Positions 49,166-62,501 of a stretch of 64,000 nucleotides of DNA are shown in pieces. This stretch comes from Bettongia penicillata ogilbyi (lineage: Eukaryota > Chordata > Mammalia > Diprotodontia > Potoroidae), in contig JAJHZJ010000014.1 in assembly GCA_023548195.1 (NCBI GenBank), forward strand, positions 15,724,718 through 15,788,717. Direction: 5' to 3'. Made by a program: the position numbers and the translations under genes. Positions within the stretch are counted from its first letter, which is position 1. Every line of letters begins with the position of its first letter. The notes beneath the pieces were generated by a model. That model was not told where the DNA came from, did no database searches, and saw only the letters and a program-made list of their open reading frames with translations.

Positions 49166-49384
49166 CTAATATTACATTACATTTTAGTGTAACATGGATT
49201 TTGCTGTGTGTAAAGTTAATTTTTTGTTATTTTTTTTCTTAGAGTTGAGCTTCCCAGGATCCTCAGCCATAACAATCTCTTGTTCGCAGGTATTAGATGT
49301 AAGTTTCACAGATATGGTTCAAAACATCTCCACCTCTGTTGCACAGAATTATATAATGATGAATAACTTAAACATCTACTTGGC

Positions 49385-49545
49385 TGCACAGTGAGATACA
49401 GGTATGAGGAAACTAAGGTTAACAGGGTTAAGTCACTTGCCCAGATTCACACATCTAGTAAATGTCTGAGGACAAATTTGAGCTCAGGTTGATGAGTCCT
49501 GATTTCAGGCCTGCCACTCTCTCCTCTGCCCCATCTCCTTGTCTC
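49385..49545 (-). repeat. CORE-SINE fragment
   Basis: 'tgaggaaactaaggttaaca', 'cttgcccagattcacacatc' and 'gagctcaggttgatgagtcc' give the CORE order. 49550-50085 beyond it is not classified. Confidence 0.65.
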
Positions 49546-50089
49546 TTCCTCTTACATTCTTTAAATAATGTGACCTCCATTAAATTCACCATGTATGAGC
49601 CCTGTCCTCTGTGTTTGTCAAACTTAGGTATAAGACAGATAAACAAAGCATACTTGAGAGTTGCTAACACAGATTCACTCTTGATTTGGTCAGACAGGAA
49701 AGACACTGAGAAGGGGTTAATAATCTTACTATATTCTAGTCTAGTTTTCTCAGAAGAGCATTGCTAATAACGGGAGCATAACTCCTACAGCATTCCCTAA
49801 TCATACTTCTCGTTGGGAGCGGCAATTACCCCTACATCTTGATGGGATCAATTGAGACAGGCACAATTTGTGCTTCCCCTAAATCCCTTTAATCCTCAAT
49901 GGGGGCTAGTTGAGGCAAACACAGACTCCCACCCAAGCCTTGATGGAGTCTGATCAAGGCATGCACAGCATTTGTGCATTCAACCCTAAGATTCCCCATT
50001 CACTGACCAATGACCACCTCCTTTATAGGGCATCAGACAGAGAGGGGATACTGCTAACAACAGCCTCACAAGCTTACATCACCACCTTA

Positions 50090-50545
50090 ATTAATACTCC
50101 AGTGGTTCACTATTATCTCTAAAATAAAATTTAAAAATTCTGTTTGGCTTTGGAAGTCCTCTACTACCTGATCCTTTCCTATATTTCAAATCTTATTGCA
50201 CTCTGCCCCCTCACCCCACCCCTCCACCATCTCCTCATACTCTACAGATCCAGCTACCCTGGATATTCTGCAAACAAGATGCTTTCCTGACTGTGCTTTT
50301 TCACTAATTATATTGGCATGCTCTCCCTCTTCATCTCTCCCTCCTGATTTCAATGACATCCTTCAAGACTCAGCTCAAATCCCACCTTCTTATATAGCAA
50401 GTCTTTCCCAGTCTCCCCAATTAGAATGTGAGCTCCTTGAAAGTTGGGACATTTTTCTCATTTTTTTTGGATCCCCAGAACCTAGCATTGTACCTGGCAC
50501 CAAATAAGTGCTTAATAAATAATTGCTGGTTAAGGTATAAACTGA
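50090..50545 (+). repeat. L2 LINE, 3' end
   Basis: 'tccagtggttcactattatc', 'cttcaagactcagctcaaat', 'gaatgtgagctccttgaaag' and 'agtgcttaataaataattgc' are the L2 3' end in order. Confidence 0.85.
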
Positions 50546-51800
50546 GAGTGGGTTTCCCTTTTCTTTTATTAGTGATTTTGAGCATTTTTTTCCGCATAGT
50601 TGTTGATAGTTCGAGGTGTTTCATTTGGTAACTGCTTATTCATATTCTTTGACCACTTACTAACAGGAGAATGGCCCCCAGGATTATTTGTTACGAGCAC
50701 AGAAGAATGTGTGCATATTTCAGAAGAAAAGAACATTCTGCTGGAAACTGAAAAAAACTGCCCACGGTTAGTTTTCATTTCATAAGGACAGGGACCACAT
50801 CTTGTTCTTTGTACTCCTTCACAGCATCCTATGTTTATCAGGATATTTCAGAATTACTATTCTTGTTATGTCATTTAAGTAAATGCCTTTGTTTAAAATC
50901 TAATTGAGTCTACAGGTAGATTATTAATGGGATGGATATTTGGAGACCTGTTGTGGGCCACAGTCAGCCACAGGAAACCTGAGGTTTCATTTTTCAGAGC
51001 TCCAAATCACGAGCAGAAGTGCCAATTTGGGAGAGTATACCAATGGGGATGCTCCATATGCATTATCAAACTTGAACCCCACAGCATCTAAGGTGAGTAA
51101 CATAAGCACCAGGGTGTCCTCTTACCCATTAAAAACAAATAAGGAAATTGAGGTTCAGAGTAGGTAGGCTGATAGAATAATACAAATTTAAGATCTTGAA
51201 GTGTCCTTATGGATCACTTATTCCAATGCCTTCATTTCATAAGAAAACTAAAGTCTAGAGAAAGTTAGGGACTTATCCCAGATCATGATGCTGGAGCCAA
51301 GGTGTATATATCCATGTCTTGTGATTAAAAATGAGTGAATCAGACATATTTACTGTATGGTGTATCCATATGACGAACAATGAAGTAAAGTCTTGGCATG
51401 CTGATGGACAGCGTAAATTGGCAAAATTTTTCAAAGTGATTTCAAAATGCAAAGTCAATTGAAAGTAATTCCAGGAAAAGACCAAGAATAATAAATATTA
51501 CTGGACAGGTATACAAAAAGAGGGCTGAATTCTATACTCAGCTCTTCCACAGACATATGCAATGTAATCTACATACTCCAAATGACAATGTCTGCTATAT
51601 AAACTACAAATAAAAAATTAGTCCTATATTTCTAAAGTATGTTAATATTGTCCAGCTGAGGGAAAAATCTAAAATATTTTGTATAATGGCAAAAATTGTT
51701 GTTATGCATGGTTAAAAAAAACTTCAGAGAGAATAAAATAATCTACTTCTTCTTGAATGTTTTTTAAAATGAAAATATAAAAATTCTGTATTTACAACTG
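50546..51800. other. Intron, mostly unassigned
   Basis: A MIR-like fragment at about 51190-51300. Otherwise no exon or recognised repeat. Confidence 0.4.
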
Positions 51801-52060
51801 TTGTTCAGCTGTTTGCAGCCATGTCCTACTCCCCATGACCCCATTTGGGGCTTTCTTGGCAAAGATACTGGCATGATTTGCCATTTATTTCTCCTTTTTC
51901 AATTTACAGATAACAAAACTGAGGCAAACAAGATTAAATGACTCGCCCAGGGTCATAGAGCTAGCAAATAAGGCCGGATTTGAACTAAGTTAGATGAGTC
52001 TTCCTGACTCCAGGTCTGACACTCTATTCAATGTACAACACCTAGCTCTCCATTACAACT
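51800..52060 (-). repeat. CORE-SINE with RTE/BovB-like tail
   Basis: 'ttgttcagctgtttgcagcc' tail, 'gaccccatttggggctttct', CORE 'cgcccagggtcatagagcta' and head 'aggtctgacactctattcaa'. Near full length, minus orientation. Confidence 0.85.
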
Positions 52061-52402
52061 GTAGCCCAGATAAAACTCAAAAACAAAATGAATATTTGTT
52101 GAAAAGTAAAATATACAGATATAAGTAGACACACTTAGGTAGTAAAATCAACTTTTATTTTCAGACTAATAATTGATCTCTAATCCTAAAAACTTCTAAA
52201 ACCTAATCCTACAAAGTCTCCCAAGAAATCCACAGTCATTAAGGTCAAAACTTATATTAGATTTCTATACTGGTAATTATTTAACCAATTCAATACTGAA
52301 TACTCTAATAATACAATTTTATAGCAATAAACTAGATTAAAAAATAAAATTATAAGAAATCAAGAGATCCACTATTTAGGGCTGATTAGATGAGGACAAT
52401 TA

Positions 52403-52639
<237 letters not shown>

Positions 52640-52659
52640 TTATCTGGAAAACATAGTAA

Positions 52660-52920
52660 TTTGTTGTTCAGTTGTTTATGAGCTGCATCTGACTCTTCTG
52701 ACCCCATCTGGGGGTTTTTTGGGTGAAGATACTGGAATAGTTTGCCATTTTCTTCTTCAACTCATTGTACATATGAGGAAACTGAGGCAAGCAGAGTTAA
52801 GTGACTTGCCCAAGATTACACAGTTAATATTTGAGGCCAGGTTTGAACTCAGGAAGATGAGTATTTCTGACACCATGTACAAGCACTCACATTTACTGCT
52901 GCCACCTACCTGCCCCACAG
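52660..52920 (-). repeat. CORE-SINE with RTE/BovB-like tail
   Basis: 'ttgttgttcagttgtttatg', 'accccatctgggggtttttt', CORE 'cttgcccaagattacacagt' and head ending 'gccacctacctgcc'. It sits about 150 bp upstream (gene sense) of exon 52423-52513. Confidence 0.85.
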
Positions 52921-54480
52921 AAAACACAGTAACAGCAAGTTAAAATGAAAACTATTAGAAATCGTACACAAAATTAATAAATTTTGTGACATACAGGCAA
53001 AGCCTTACTCTCAAATAACACTGCATAATACCTTTCTGAGATGCTCAAAATGTCTACTCTTATTACTATGAACATAAACCAGATAAATACTCTTTTGGGC
53101 AAAGACAGCTTCTAAAATACCATCTACCATATAAAGGAGCTTGCTAAAAACAGAAAGCATGATGTGTACTACATCTTCTAAATGATAAGCATCCAACATG
53201 AATGAGATTGTGTAGAGTTACTTCAAGGCCAGAGAAGGAAAAATTATTTTAAGTTTTTAAATTATGGCTTGATAGTTCAGTTGAATGATCATGTTAAACT
53301 TGACTTTATTTTGGGCAACCTTGACCTCAGCTAGCCACATAAAAAATGTTGTAATACTACAGTCCAACGTAAATTGTGAATAAAACATCACAGAAGAAAT
53401 AAAACTTACTTTAAAAGTTCTAATTTATATTTAACTTTTTAGATATATTTTAAGTTAAAGGTAATGTTTAAATATCTTTAGGCCTTAATGTACACTTAAA
53501 AACTTTAACAAAAAAACATATGTTTCTGATTTCAAATGGAACGTTTTCAAAAATTAGGCCTATAGTACTGAAAAAGTAATGATATAGACCAGAAAAAACC
53601 AACAAGAAGTTGGAAAAGTAATGTAGAACTGAAATGTCAAATATGTGGCTCCCAACAGTTCCAAGTACAGATCAAACAAGATTAAAATGTAATTGGGAAA
53701 TATTTAACAAAATAAATAAAAACACAGCACAACAAAGATAATGTTATTTTATGGTTTTCTAAGTTAATATGCATTCAATCAGTATTTCTATCTGAGCCTG
53801 AAACCACTGGTATAAAAGATTCTACAAAATGATACATTCCACTTTTAAGATTCAACATGATGTCATATGCAGAAGTATCTAGAAGATCCAACCATCTACA
53901 AGGAATCCCTTCAACTTGAACCCCAGTGCCTAGCACAATGTCTGGCACATATCAGTAACTTAATTGGATCTCATCTATAATAGTGAGAAACATGTTTGGA
54001 AAGCATGTATGTCTCTGCTTTATCTTTATTAAATGTTTATAAGAGGGTTGTTGAACAAGGCTCTCTGTGTGGTACATTTTTAGGAATTATGTTTATTATT
54101 TTGATATATACTTGGGAGATATCTTCATGGAACAGAGCCTTCATTTTGTTCTACCAAATCAAATGTTGTTTTTTTTTTTTTAAGTCAACAAACACAGTGG
54201 AATATTGTGTTCTTTATATCCTTTAGTCATTGCTTTGATGGCAAAAATTTAGTCTGCTGAAAAATATACTTGAGAAAACTTGACTATTTCTGGCACATGA
54301 AGACTACTCTGGATACAGTCTCATAAAAATTATATCCAACCAAACTTTTAAAAAAATTAACTAGAAAACATTTGGTTGAGGTGAGTATATGAAAGATCAT
54401 AGCAAAGCCCAATTTTTCTACATAAAGTCCAGCAAAAATTTAAAAAGAAAGATCGCTTTAGAATTTTTTTTTTTAATTTT
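52921..54480. other. Intron, mostly unassigned
   Basis: No first coding exon found. An L2 3'-end scrap at 53915-53970 ('gtgcctagcacaatgtctgg'). Confidence 0.4.
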
Positions 54481-56360
54481 AAAAAACAAATCACCCATCT
54501 AACGCAGAGGTACACACAAAAAATAGAGAGGTGGCCTGTGGAGTGGGAGAGGAGCTGCACCACAGAAGTCAATGTGAACTCAGGTAAATGTAGAAGTTGG
54601 CAGAGAATGGGAGAAGGATGGGCCAGGGAAGTTAGTAGTAGTTCCCACAAATGGACCTGAAACCGGCAAGTGCTCTGAACAGTGGAGATAGCAAATTAGC
54701 ATGATTTCTATTAATTGGGAACCTGAAGTAAAACTCAACCCTAACACATCAGGAAAGAAATGGGAACCAAACCAGCCCACACAGGACACTGTGTATAGAA
54801 TAACTTGGCACCTAGGTCAGGGGTGCTGGGCAGGAGACCTGGGATCAGTGGAGGCCTGTCAGAGCTACAGCACAGGGTAGAACCAACTCCCAATTAGGTA
54901 TTGTGCAAAGAGAAGATGGTAGACTCCAGCCAAGGTCAGACATCCTAATGTACTAACAGAAAATAGAAAATTGTAGCCAGGAACTGAGAGAGAAAGTGGG
55001 GCGTAACAATAGCCACGTTATCTGGACAGTCAAGTCACAGTGACTCCTATACTACAGAAGGGCCAGGACAAAAACAAAAATCAACAGAAAGCCCCACCCA
55101 AGGCAGGCACCCAAGGGCCAGAGTACAAAATCTCAAACTCAAACTAAGAACAGAGGTTAAAAATATCATTGAACCAGAAAATAACACGATAAAGATTTAT
55201 TGTGGGTAAAGAGAAGCCCATGGAGCAGAGAAAAATAACAGCTACCCCAATGAAAACTACAAACAGAAACTAAAAAAAACAAAGAACTTTTCTGAAGTTC
55301 CCTCCTCCCATTGTTAAGTTTCTCACAGAAACTCCATTTTGATGATGAACTCAGACTAGCCGCGCTCATTTTTTCACTCCTCTCTGCTCTAAATCTGACT
55401 CTGTGGTTGTTTCCACTGTGCGCCTATCTAGATACCTTCTCCCTGCAACTTTTCAGCTCCTTTTTGTACACTGTCTGACCCATTTGAACGTAAGCTCCTC
55501 AAAGGCAGGTACCATCTTTCTGTTGTGTTTGTACTACTACACTTAGCACACTCCTGACAAATGGCAAACTCTTGATAAATGTTGGTTGACTTTCCAAGAA
55601 GTTCCAGAATGGCTTGAAATGATTAAAGCAAGAAATTTTTAAGAAATAAAGTTGGAAGCAAAATGACAATTCATGAGTAAAAATTTGGAAAGAGAATAAA
55701 TGGCTGAGAAAAGAAGACAGAGAACTTTAGCCAAGTAAAAACTTCCTGAAAAAAAGGAATGGAGCAAACAAAATTCAATGACTTCACAAGAAAAGAAGAA
55801 AAATATAACAAAGTTAAAAGATGGTAAAGAAGGAACTATAAGTTATCTGCTATTTAAAACAAGTATCTTGAAAAAGCAGGTCAAGTATTTAAGATCATTG
55901 ATTTTCCTGAGAACCATAACTTAAAAAGACTGTACACTGAAATTCAAGAAATCTCAATTTTTATATAAGGAGCAGAAGAAAAAGTTAAAATACAAAGAAT
56001 CCATTAACATCTCCTAAAAAAAGTACAAATTGAAAACATCCAAAAACACAGAGTTCAAGTACTAAGAAATAAGAGTGAGAATTACATAATCCATTAGAAC
56101 TACTACTATAAAGAACTAAAAGTCTTAGAATGACACTTTCTAAAAGGCTTACAACCAACAGTAAATTATTCCTGAAAAACTGACTACAGAGGGGAAAAAT
56201 GATCTTTAATGGAATAGAGAAGTTGCATGCACTCTTAAAAAACATGAGCTTAAGAGAACATCTGAAATACATACACAAGACTGAAAAGAAACACAAAAAG
56301 GTAAATAATTTGAGTAACTGGAATGGGTTAACTAACCAAGGATGAATTCTAATGGACAAT
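54480..56360 (+). repeat. L1-type 5' UTR and ORF1 remnant
   Basis: 5' UTR-like GC-richer sequence at 54500-55120, then degenerate ORF1 with coiled-coil-like A-rich sequence and an RRM-like trace ('aagatcattgattttcctga') near 55890. An L2 3' end is inserted at about 55300-55595. No ORF2 follows. Confidence 0.6.
55300..55595 (+). repeat. L2 3' end
   Basis: 'acgtaagctcctcaaaggca' and 'cacttagcacactcctgaca' followed by 'aaatgttggttgact'. Confidence 0.8.
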
Positions 56361-56377
56361 TAATAATTTTCATACCA

Positions 56378-56580
56378 CTGTAGTGCAACTGAAAGAGCTC
56401 TAGATTTGGAGTCAAAGGGCTTAAGTTCAAATCCCATCTCTGAAACTTTGAGCAAGTTGCCTAAGTTCTGTGTGACCTTTAGCAAATCATGTCATGTTTC
56501 AGAGACTCAGTTTCCTCGCCTGTAAAATGAGGGGTTTGGGTGAGACTGCTTCTAAGGTGTGATCCTGCAATCTTGCAAAA
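56378..56580 (+). repeat. CORE-SINE (MIR/Ther-type), near full length
   Basis: 'gaaagagctctagatttgga', 'cttaagttcaaatcccatct', 'agcaaatcatgtcatgtttc' and 'tcagtttcctcgcctgtaaa' in the forward order. Confidence 0.85.
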
Positions 56581-56589
56581 GGGGGAAAA

Positions 56590-58465
56590 AGGGAGAAGTG
56601 TCTTTCTTAAGACATTTCAAGAGTCTTTCAAGCTCACAGGAATTAAATAAAAGACCCAGGATATGGGTGTGACTGTGTTCTCAGTTTTGTAGGTTTACAA
56701 GATAAATAAAAAGGAGAGGGAAAGGAATTGGGAAGAAATGAGGAAGGGGAAGGAGAAATTATTTCACAAAAGTGGGGTGTGCCAGCAGAGGGCTTAGATT
56801 GGAATCACAGAAGCACAAGCACTTTGACACTATGATAGTAAAGAGAACTTTTATTGAACGAAAACAAGTTCAAGTTTCTAGTATCACAAGGAAGCCCCAG
56901 GAAAGAAACCCTATGAAATTACATATAAAAGAATCTTCCTGTATTACATGACTGAGGAGAGGTTCTTAATCTTTGGGTGTATAAAATGGATACCTTTGAC
57001 AGTATAAAAAAAACTTCTGAGCCTCTTCTCAGAATAATCTTTTTAAATGCATAAATAAAATACACAGAATTACAAAGGAAGACAATTATTACTGAAACGC
57101 AGCCATCAAAATATTTTTTTAAAACCAAGTTCATGGACCCTAAATTAAGTATCCTTGCCTTTCAATGAGGCGAAGTAGAACAGTACCTTTTCATGAAAAT
57201 CTCCCCAGAGTATACTACAGAAAGAGAGTATTTCTAACCCCTGAAAAATAGTTGTTCTAATATATTTCCAGATCCTTGGAAAGGGGCATGAAATATTTCA
57301 ATACAAAGTGAATAAAAAATACTTTAAAAAAAGTTTTTTATCTTCCTGATGCCTATTATAAAGCCAAGTAAGTTCATATTTTTGTTATTCAGTTGGATTT
57401 TAGGTAAAACTGGTAATTTTATAGAATGTCCTGTAATCATGGCTCTATAGGCAACTTTTGAGGGGTTAACAATCACTTTAATGAAGCACATGCATCATTC
57501 CTTTAACCAAGTACATATATCATTCAGTTAGTTCAGGGGAGTCAGCACCCTGAACTTCAAAGAAAATATAGAGAAGTCAAAGATCAGCAGGCATGGTTTC
57601 CTCTGACTGACCATAATCAACACATACATTACAATTCAACAGACAGGTCCAACTGCCTGACCACAGTTACCAGAGAGGGAAGCACAGACATCTGGGTTCT
57701 GCAAGTCGGAGTGTGTGTGTTTGTGTGTGTGTGGGGGGGGGGGGGGGTGCCTTAGCAGCTTTCCCGAGTCTCTCACCACAAACCTTTTTTTAAAAACCAA
57801 GCCCCAAAGTAAAACCTCAACTCAAAGTGTTTTATACCTTTTGTAGAGCCAGAGGGCATCACAACCCTTGAGAACCAGTGCCTCACTAACAAAAGTCGTG
57901 GGCCTTCCCACAAATCTTCCCTAATCAAACTCCCCTTAAAGGGCAGGTCCATTAATGGTTTGGGAAGATCTTTAATCTCATTAAAATAATTAACAATACA
58001 AACACATACACAGTTTCTAGTTAAAGAAACTCTGGTTTCTGTACTTTACTCCTAATAAAGACTCTTGCTTGATAAAGGCAAGATTCAATCAAAGGCCTTA
58101 TACTTCTTGATTATACTAAAACAAGACCAGCAAAAGATCCTATTTTGCTTGTCATCACAATATGTTAGCATTTCAGACATGAAAAACATCTGTCAGATAT
58201 ACGAGAGGCTTCTCTGGGTTTTTAATAAATTGATGAAAAGGAAAGACACTTTCTCCATACGTTAGCATTCCTCTGTCTTAGCTCTAGCCCAGTTAGAGAT
58301 TATTAGAGCAAAACTTATCAAAGACAGAAAAGCAGATACTCAGTGGTTGGGACCCTCCAAGAAATCACTGAAAAGCTTTTCCTAATCTTCTTCAGATGTA
58401 ATATTTCCTAGAGATAAGAATACAAATCTTAAGTCCTGTCCCACACCCATAATAGCTCTCTTTCA
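56590..58465. other. Intron, unclassified, possibly LTR-like
   Basis: 57530-58465 looks like an interspersed repeat of average GC, continued after the insertion at 58478-58885 to about 59560. No LTR termini or family identified. A (TG)n/G-run lies at 57709-57748. Confidence 0.35.
57709..57748 (+). repeat. (TG)n followed by a G-run
   Basis: TG repeats then about 15 consecutive G. On the gene's template sense this is a C-run. Possible quadruplex former. Confidence 0.9.
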
Positions 58466-58477
58466 GATCTCAACGTT

Positions 58478-58885
58478 TATAGAGAATTCACAAGGGGCAG
58501 GTGATCACATGGTGGTCAGAAGAAGGGATACAAGAACACTCTCAAGGTCTCTCTCAAGAACTTTGGATTTGACTGTGCAACATGGGAGACACTGGCACAG
58601 GACCGCTCAGCATGGCATACCCATGTAAGAAAAAGTGCTGTGCTCTTTGAACAAAGCAGAATTGAGACACACATAGTAAACACAGTAAAAACAAAAACAT
58701 TTGCTCCAATGTGCAAATTTGGAGTATCCACTTCAAAAATACGTACAGACTATTTGTGCCCAACCCGTGGTAGAATCTTCCAAGCTCATATTGGTTTGAT
58801 CAGTCACGGTCAGACACACCGAAACTTCACTTTATCATGGTGATGTCATTTTGGTCCTCTGAAAATGAAGGACCAACAACCAACT
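58478..58885 (+). mobile_element. 5'-truncated LINE end with zinc-finger tail, with target duplication
   Basis: Same element as 36955-37350. It begins inside the coding end ('atcacatggtggtcagaaga') and reads, at about 58740-58810, a decayed C2H2 finger: Y-L-C-P-T-R-G-R-I-F then H-I-G-L-I-S-H-G-Q-T-H, the second Cys being replaced by Arg. It ends 'gatgtcattttggtcctctg' and 'aaggaccaacaacc'. Flanked by 'gatctcaacgtt' at 58466-58477 and 'gatctcaatgtt' at 58886-58897, an 11-of-12 target duplication. Confidence 0.75.
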
Positions 58886-58897
58886 GATCTCAATGTT

Positions 58898-59640
58898 GTA
58901 CGGATGACCTCTTAGCAATCCTTTTTATTTTAACAACCACGCTTTAAACCACTGTTCAGTTCTTACAGCAATATTCAAACCTAATACACTTAGGCCTATC
59001 CCTGCCTGCAAATGTATACTCAGTCTGTTTGAGGTCAAGTCAACAGGCTCTGTCCTGGGTCTTCTCCCTTCCAACCCTATACTCCATAGACTCAACTCCT
59101 CTAGTTATAGCCCTGTGGCAGGGAGGCCAATATGCTTCTGTTATGGGGGAAGTGCTCATTCAGAACAAAGAGCATAATATATAGGACCCTCTGTAGATCA
59201 CTTTTTCATTCAGCTCTACCAAAATAAATTCTCCTCAGTGATATGGACCCTCCACTCCAAAGGTCCACACCAGCCATGTGGGGACAAATTAAGGGTCTCT
59301 ACTCCAAGGCAGTCACTACCAATAATGGCTGATATGATCTGCCTTTTTTGTTGCTGTTGTGGTGCGCTGGTCCATGTGGGTTAGTCCTTGTATAATGTGT
59401 AAATATTCCCTGTCTGGTTCCAGCCCATGCAACCATGGGGAAATCTGCTTCTGGGCATGTGCTACTAAGGGGGTCTTAGTGGACAGCAAAAAGTCTTCTA
59501 TTTGACTAGAGAGCAGAATTGTTGACTCAGGGGCTGCTGAGAAGGAACTAAGTATGAAAGGACACTATACCTTCCTACACTACCCCACCCCCGTTGGTTC
59601 TGATTCTAATTCTCTTGACTTCACCACCATACCTCAGCTT
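58898..59640. other. Continuation of the unclassified repeat
   Basis: Likely the same interspersed element that was split by the LINE insertion. No coding motif seen. Confidence 0.35.
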
Positions 59641-59689
59641 TCTTGTCATATTAGAACATCCCTTTTCCTTTCTCTCTCTTTTTTTAGAT

Positions 59690-59860
59690 CTCTGCTTTTT
59701 ATTTTTAAAAATTAAATTAATTTATTTTTAGGTTATCACTTTTATAAGTTTCTGAATTCTAAATTTTTCTTCCTTCCCCAAGACAGCATGGAAGCAGATA
59801 TATTACAGGCTATGCATATGCAATCATAGCAGACATATTTCCACATTAGTCAGAATATCC
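59690..59860 (-). repeat. L1 3' UTR, minus orientation
   Basis: 'ttctgaattctaaatttttc', 'tatgcatatgcaatcatagc' and 'catatttccacattagtcag' are the inverted L1 3' UTR. Confidence 0.75.
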
Positions 59861-60054
59861 CTTTTTCTACAGAGGCTTTCTCACCCTGGAACATCCATTC
59901 CTATAGGATCCCTTCTTGGACTGGTAAATACCTTCAGTCATCCTTCTTTCTCTCCCAGTTCTGTTTCAGATTCTTTGGACTTTGACACTATGCCTCAACA
60001 TGGGGCCCCTCTCTCCCCTTCTCTTCATCTCATTCCCACCTTTCAGCTCTTTTT

Positions 60055-60175
60055 ATGTAAATTCCTTGAAAAGAAGAAAACTCTTTTTTTCCTGCATCTG
60101 TATCCTCAAGTGTTTTAGCACAGTGCCTGGGACATAACCAATAGTTAATAAAGGCTTACTGACTGACTTTATACC
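60055..60175 (+). repeat. L2 3' end
   Basis: 'aaattccttgaaaagaagaa', 'ttttagcacagtgcctggga' and 'aataaaggcttactgactga'. Confidence 0.75.
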
Positions 60176-60298
60176 CGGAAGGCTCTTTTAGGATGTTTCC
60201 CCAGGAATGAAGTAAGAGAAAGGTGGTGGCTCTGTCTCCCACCTGATTATGATGATTGTAAGTAAACTGCTACTGACCCTTGTGTCTATTCTTTACTT

Positions 60299-60541
60299 CT
60301 TGTTGTTTCATTTTTCAGTTGTCTCTGACTCTTCATGTCTCCTTTGGGGCTTTCTTGGCAAAAATATTGGAGTGGTTGCCATTTCCTTTTCCATCTCAGT
60401 TTACAGATAAGGAAACTGAGACAAACATGGTTATGTGATTTGCCCAGGGTCACACAGCTAATGAGTGTCTGAAGTCAGAAGAAATATAAGTCTTAAGACT
60501 TCAGGCCCAGAACTCTACCCACTGTGCCACCCAGCTGCCCC
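60299..60541 (-). repeat. CORE-SINE with RTE/BovB-like tail, full length
   Basis: Tail 'ttgttgtttcatttttcagt', 'tggggctttcttggcaaaaa', CORE 'gcccagggtcacacagctaa' and tRNA-type head ending 'tgccacccagctgcccc'. Confidence 0.9.
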
Positions 60542-60729
60542 TTATTATTTCCTGATCTTATGCAAATAAGTATTCTGGAATGGAAGGATCCAGGCAATTT
60601 AATTAGTATAGGAGATTCAGAAGTCCCTCTAAGAGCAGGAAATGAATTGCAGCAATAGCAGTCTCCCAGAGTTGTAGTAACTAACAGTAGCTAAAATAAT
60701 TTCTGGTGATCACCTAGTGATCACTATTC

Positions 60730-60810
60730 ATCAGCCAGTCACAAGAGTTTATTAAGTGCTTATTATGTTCCAGACACAGTGCTAAGTACAAAGAGATACA
60801 AAGAAAACAA
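60730..60810 (-). repeat. L2 3' end, minus orientation
   Basis: 'gtttattaagtgcttattat' and 'gacacagtgctaagtacaaa'. Confidence 0.7.
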
Positions 60811-60839
60811 AAAGTTAAAAAAAAAGTCTTTTTTTTTGG

Positions 60840-62490
60840 GGGGGTGTACACATACGTACACATATATGTATAATATATGTGTGAAAATATATCTATGGGA
60901 AAGTGTGAGGGTTGGAAGGCTGAACAGGAGAAGATTGAAGGATCTTCCACTGTCCAGGGATGCCAAGCATAGCTGTGATGACCAGACACATCCCAGCATA
61001 AGGTTACAGAAAGAAGCTGGCACGCACCTGGTGAGTACAGTAGCAGAGGCATGGGGGCCCTGCTAGCTATGGGCACTTGTAGGACAACAGAGTAGCTACT
61101 TTCAGTTCCAGGGCAGAGAGAACAACTGTGAATTTTCAGTCACCAGAGGGACTGCAGGAAGCAAGAGCATTTGTAGGACAGCACGGCTGGTGCCCCTAGC
61201 CGTAGCTTAGAGAGGAGAGCCTAAGGTTGGGTCCCATGACACACCTCAGTAAATAACAGTAAGAAGGTCCTGAGGCTTAGGGCATCATTCCCCATACCTT
61301 GAGACTAAAACTTAATTATACTAATACCTGTTAAAAACAGACAAGCAAACAAAAAAATCAAAATGAGTAAGTGAAGAAGAATCCAATCATAGACAGCTAC
61401 TGTGAGGATAGAGATCAGGGTTCATATTCAGAGGGAAGATAATAGAGGGGAAAAAATCTCCTTTTTCAATGAGAAACGTCAAATTGCCCCAAGCACAAAG
61501 AGTCCTTGGAAGAACTTAAAAGGGACTTTAAAAATCAAATAAAAAACATAGAGAAAATTTCTTTTTTAAGGGCAAAGAAAATCAAGAAAATTATGAAAAC
61601 AAAGACAACTGACTAGAAATAGAGAACCAAAAACTTAAGAAAATAATTCTTTGAAAATAAGAATTGGGCAAGGGGAAGCTAATGTCATTCTAAGACACCA
61701 AGAAATAATAAAACAATCAAAAGAATGAAAAAATATAAGAGAATGTGAAAACTCTCAGAAAAATAAATGATCTGGAGAACAGACTGAGGAGAAATAATAT
61801 AAGAATAACTAGATTACCTGAAAGATATGATCAAAAAAAAGAACCTTGATACAATATTGCAAGGAATTATCAAGAAAAATTGCCCTGAAGTTCTAGAACA
61901 AGAAGCAAAGCAGAAATGGAAAAAACAAACCAATCACCACCTGAAAGAGATCCCAGGAATAAAACTTAGAGAAATACCATAGCCAAGTTCCAAATCCCCC
62001 AGGGTAAAGGAGAAAATATTGAAAACAATAAGAAAAAAAAAACAATTTAAATATCATAGAGTTAACATAAGGATTACATAAGACCTAGCAGCTATTATGT
62101 TGAAGGACTGTAGGTCTTGGAATACTGTATTTCACAGAGCAAAAGATCTGGGGTCGCAACCAATGGTAACTTAGCCAGCAAAGTTAAATGAATGAAAAAT
62201 ACTGAATGAAAAAAACAATTGTACATTTAATAACTGAAACACTCATGTATTTGCGACAAACAGCAGAACTTAATAGAAAATTCAACATATAAGATCCAGA
62301 AGAAAAATAAAGTAAACATTAAAGACCAATTATAAGGGAGTCAATAAGGTCAAAATTGTTTACTTCTCATATGTCAAAACATTATCAGGATGTTTATGAC
62401 TTATTAAAAAAAAGTATTGAGTTTATCTGTGTATTATGGGATGACTAAAAAGACTGCAAGGATAGATAAAAAGGAATAATTATCTCATAA
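60840..62490 (+). repeat. Old L1, 5' UTR and ORF1 pseudogene
   Basis: 5' UTR to about 61380, then ORF1 remnants: coiled coil (61480-61740), RRM trace 'acctgaaagatatgatcaaa' (61820) and C-terminal part to about 62170. Interrupted at 62491 by a younger insertion and resumes at 63334. Confidence 0.8.
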
Positions 62491-62501
62491 AAATGAGGCA
62501 T

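Noticed and set aside
53011..53199. Minus-strand open frame considered as the missing first FRMD6 coding exon
   Set aside because: Its translation does not resemble an FRMD6 N-terminus and it has no donor in the required phase. No other candidate was found up to 64000.
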